Origin: Paenibacillus sp. OVF10
GTDB taxonomy: Bacteria > Bacillota > Bacilli > Paenibacillales > Paenibacillaceae
Direction of reading: 5' to 3'
NCBI GenBank assembly: GCA_022836915.1
Contig: CP094668.1
Coordinates: 310,001 to 374,000, forward strand
DNA length: 64,000 nt
The position numbers and the translations under genes were made by a program. Positions within the stretch are counted from its first letter, which is position 1; every line of letters begins with the position of its first letter. The notes under the pieces are model-generated. The model was not told the origin of the DNA. It searched no databases and was given only the letters and a program-made list of their open reading frames with translations. Below are positions 61,685-64,000 of the stretch, piece by piece.

Positions 61685-64000
61685 ATGAGTACAACGAAAA
61701 AACTGGTGCTGGTCGGCAATGGCATGGCGGGAATCCGCACAATCGAACATATCCTTAAGCTTGCTCCACACGCTTATGAAATTACAGTCTTCGGCGCAGA
61801 GCCGCATCCCAACTACAACCGGATCATGTTATCTACTGTACTGGCTGGCGGAACATCCATCGAAGATATCGTAATCAATGAGTGGAGCTGGTACGAAGAT
61901 AACGGCATTCGGGTGTACCCGGGTGATCCGGTCGTTCAGATCGATCCCAAGCGCAAGGAAGTTGTATCTCAAAATGGTGTACGCGCAGCCTATGATGAGC
62001 TGATTATGGCAACTGGTTCACAAGCGTTCATTCTCCCTCTTCCCGGCGCTAACAAGGAAGGCGTGATCGGTTTCCGCGATATTAAAGACTGCGAGACCAT
62101 GATGGCAGCATCACAAAAGTATCGCAAAGCTGCCGTCATTGGAGGTGGATTGCTAGGACTGGAAGCAGCGCGGGGCTACTCAATCTGGGCATGGACGTCA
62201 CAGTCATCCATATTAACGGTCATCTGATGGACCGGAACCTAGATTTGCCGGCAGGTCTGATGCTCCAGCGTGAGCTTGAAGAACAAGGCATGAAATTCCT
62301 TTTGAACAAACATACCGAAGAAATCACAGGCAAACAACGAGTAAAAGCCATTCGTTTCACCGATCACACGGTGCTTGAAGCGGATCTGGTTGTCATGGCT
62401 GTCGGGATTCGTCCGCAGATTGAACTGGCTCGCAATACCGGCCTCGATGTGAATCGTGGAGTCATTGTAGATGATTATATGCATACCAGCATCCCTGGCA
62501 TCTCTGCCGTTGGCGAATGTGCAGAACACCGCGGTATTGCCTACGGACTGGTTGCTCCATTATATGAACAAGGTATGGTGCTCGCAAAACGCCTGGCTGG
62601 TGCGGCAACCGAAGGATACGAAGGTTCAGTCACTTCTACCAAACTGAAAGTATCCGGTGTGGACGTATTCTCTGCCGGACAATTCAAAGACGCTGCGGAC
62701 ACTCGCAGCATTCGTATTCAGGATGACGTTGATGGTGTGTACAAAAAGATGGTGATCAAAGACGGACAGCTGATCGGAGCTGTATTGTTCGGGGATACCA
62801 CGGATGGCGCATCGCTGTTTTCCCTCATTAAGAGTGGTGAGAACATCAGTGGTCGGGAGAAAGAAATTTTGCTCGGTGTACCTTCCGGTGGCTCTGGATC
62901 TGGCCCATCTGTCGCAGAACGCATGGCAAGTATGCCAGATGACGAGATCGTCTGTGGTTGTAACGGTGTTACCAAAGCTTCCATCGGAGACGCTGTTCTG
63001 AATAAAGGCTGTAATACACTCGGTGCAATCAAATCCTGTACCAAAGCTTCCGCTTCTTGCGGTGGGTGCAAACCTATTATCGAAAACCTGCTCACATATT
63101 ATGCTGGTGATAATGTAGGTGAACAGACCAAAGAAGGCATCTGCGGCTGCACATCCTATGATCGGGATGAGATTGTTGCACAGATCAAGGAAATGGGACT
63201 CAAAAGCGTTAAGGAAGTTATGAACGTTCTCGGTTGGGATCAGCCAGAAGGCTGCTCCAAGTGTCGTCCTTCCCTCAACTATTATCTCGGTATGATCTGG
63301 CCGGCAGAATACACGGATGAGCGTGTATCCAAATTCACCAATGAACGTTATCACGCCAATATCCAGAAGGACGGTACTTACTCCGTTATTCCACGGATCT
63401 ATGGTGGTGTCACTTCCCCGGCGGAATTGATCAAGATTGCAACTGTCGCAGAGAAATATGATGTGCCGTTGGTGAAATTCACGGGTGGACAACGACTCGA
63501 TCTGCTCGGTGTACAGAAAGAGAATCTGCCGAAGATCTGGGAAGAGCTCGATATGCCTTCCGGTTTTGGTTATGGCAAGGCGCTTCGTACGGTGAAAACT
63601 TGTGTTGGTAATACATTCTGCCGATTCGGCACACAGGATTCCATTGAGATGGGTATTCGTCTGGAGAAAAAACTCGATAAGATGGTGGCTCCGGCCAAAG
63701 TGAAACTCGCTGTCTCCGGATGTCCGCGGAACTGTGCTGAAGCGACCATCAAGGATCTGGGTGTTGTCGCCATTGATGGCGCTTGGGAAATTCATGTTGG
63801 CGGTAACGCGGGAGTCAAGGTTCGTGCAGCCGAGTTGCTCTGTACGGTGAAGACCGATGCGGAAGTGGAAGAGTGGACTTACTCTTACCTGCAATATTAT
63901 AGAGAGAATGCAAAATGGAATGAGAGAACAGCGGCATGGATTGAACGGGTAGGTCTGGATCATGTGAAGGAGGCATTGGCGGATCGGGATGTACGTCTCG
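61685..64000 (+). CDS. nirB: Assimilatory nitrite reductase large subunit (truncated at window end); one frameshift
   Basis: NAD(P)H-dependent siroheme nitrite reductase, about 770 residues visible. Order: pyridine-nucleotide oxidoreductase domain with LVLVGNGMAGIRTIEHIL and AVIGGGLLGLEAARG; two BFD-like [2Fe-2S] modules (CGCNGVTKASIGDAV...CGGC and CGCTSYDRDEIVAQI...CSKC); then the ferredoxin-like half and the siroheme/4Fe-4S site with TCVGNTFC and VSGCPRNCAEA. One base added to the G run 62172-62175 gives EAARGLLNLGMDVTVIH and restores the frame. ATG 61685 follows AAGGGGG. The stop and probably the small-subunit gene lie beyond the window. Confidence 0.95.

Noticed and set aside
62239-63963. 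Long minus-strand open frames opposite nirB
   Set aside because: The plus strand is unmistakably nitrite reductase; the opposite frames are shadows.

Overview
The window looks like chromosomal DNA of a Paenibacillus-type firmicute: strong AGGAGG ribosome sites, a Spo0E-family protein, homologues of the Bacillus genes yko, yjlB-yjlC-ndh and glnL-glnT, many ABC importers and polysaccharide-degrading enzymes, and AT-rich intergenic regions with strong hairpin terminators. No rRNA, tRNA, CRISPR array, transposase gene or prophage was seen.

Layout. 1-1.2 kb: the end of a TetR regulator and a flavodoxin-fold oxidoreductase. 1.7-7.0 kb: a nikABCDE-type metal or metallophore ABC importer behind a perfect Fur box. 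7.2-16.6 kb: a beta-mannooligosaccharide locus. One arm encodes a binding protein, two permeases, a GH130 phosphorylase and a GH113 mannanase; the divergent arm encodes a 2-epimerase, a GH130 mannosylglucose phosphorylase and a LacI regulator. The shared promoter region carries three operator-like palindromes. 16.6-20.0 kb: a 7-TM protein, a secreted PL1 pectate lyase and a UPF0316 protein. 20.3-21.5 kb: a leucine-dehydrogenase homologue with an unusual palindrome-rich insertion. 22.2-26.4 kb: a two-gene ABC system and a secreted GH43-ricin enzyme. 26.8-31.3 kb: a yko-like two-component system with two PepSY proteins and an NmrA-like reductase. 31.6-36 kb: ndh with yjlC, csbD, a sugar-nucleotide epimerase and a cupin. 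36-43.2 kb: DUF1835 and VTT proteins, an HNH protein with a very long basic linker, a 49-residue zinc-knuckle protein, an acyltransferase and a photolyase. 43.2-47.6 kb: a SARP-type response regulator with a giant hybrid histidine kinase. 47.8-57.6 kb: SRPBCC protein, methyltransferase, NamA, tautomerase, PepT, Crp/Fnr regulator, soluble chemoreceptor, GlnT-like symporter, GlnL and a Spo0E-like protein. 58-64 kb: acetate transporter, thioesterase, TrpD-like protein, ANTAR regulator and the start of nirB.

Three points stand out. First, the nirB leader carries a textbook dual-hexaloop ANTAR target overlapping a long terminator, with the ANTAR gene divergently next to it and perfect GlnR/TnrA boxes upstream. 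Second, two families of intergenic repeats occur. One has a rigid architecture of four 25-bp units at offsets 0, 50, 122 and 172, identical in both copies. The other is a hairpin-prone element of 140-180 bp in four copies. Third, fifteen otherwise intact genes carry nineteen frameshifts, each repaired by adding one base to a short homopolymer. That is best explained as systematic base under-calling in the assembly, so these genes are annotated as functional CDS with the shift positions given.
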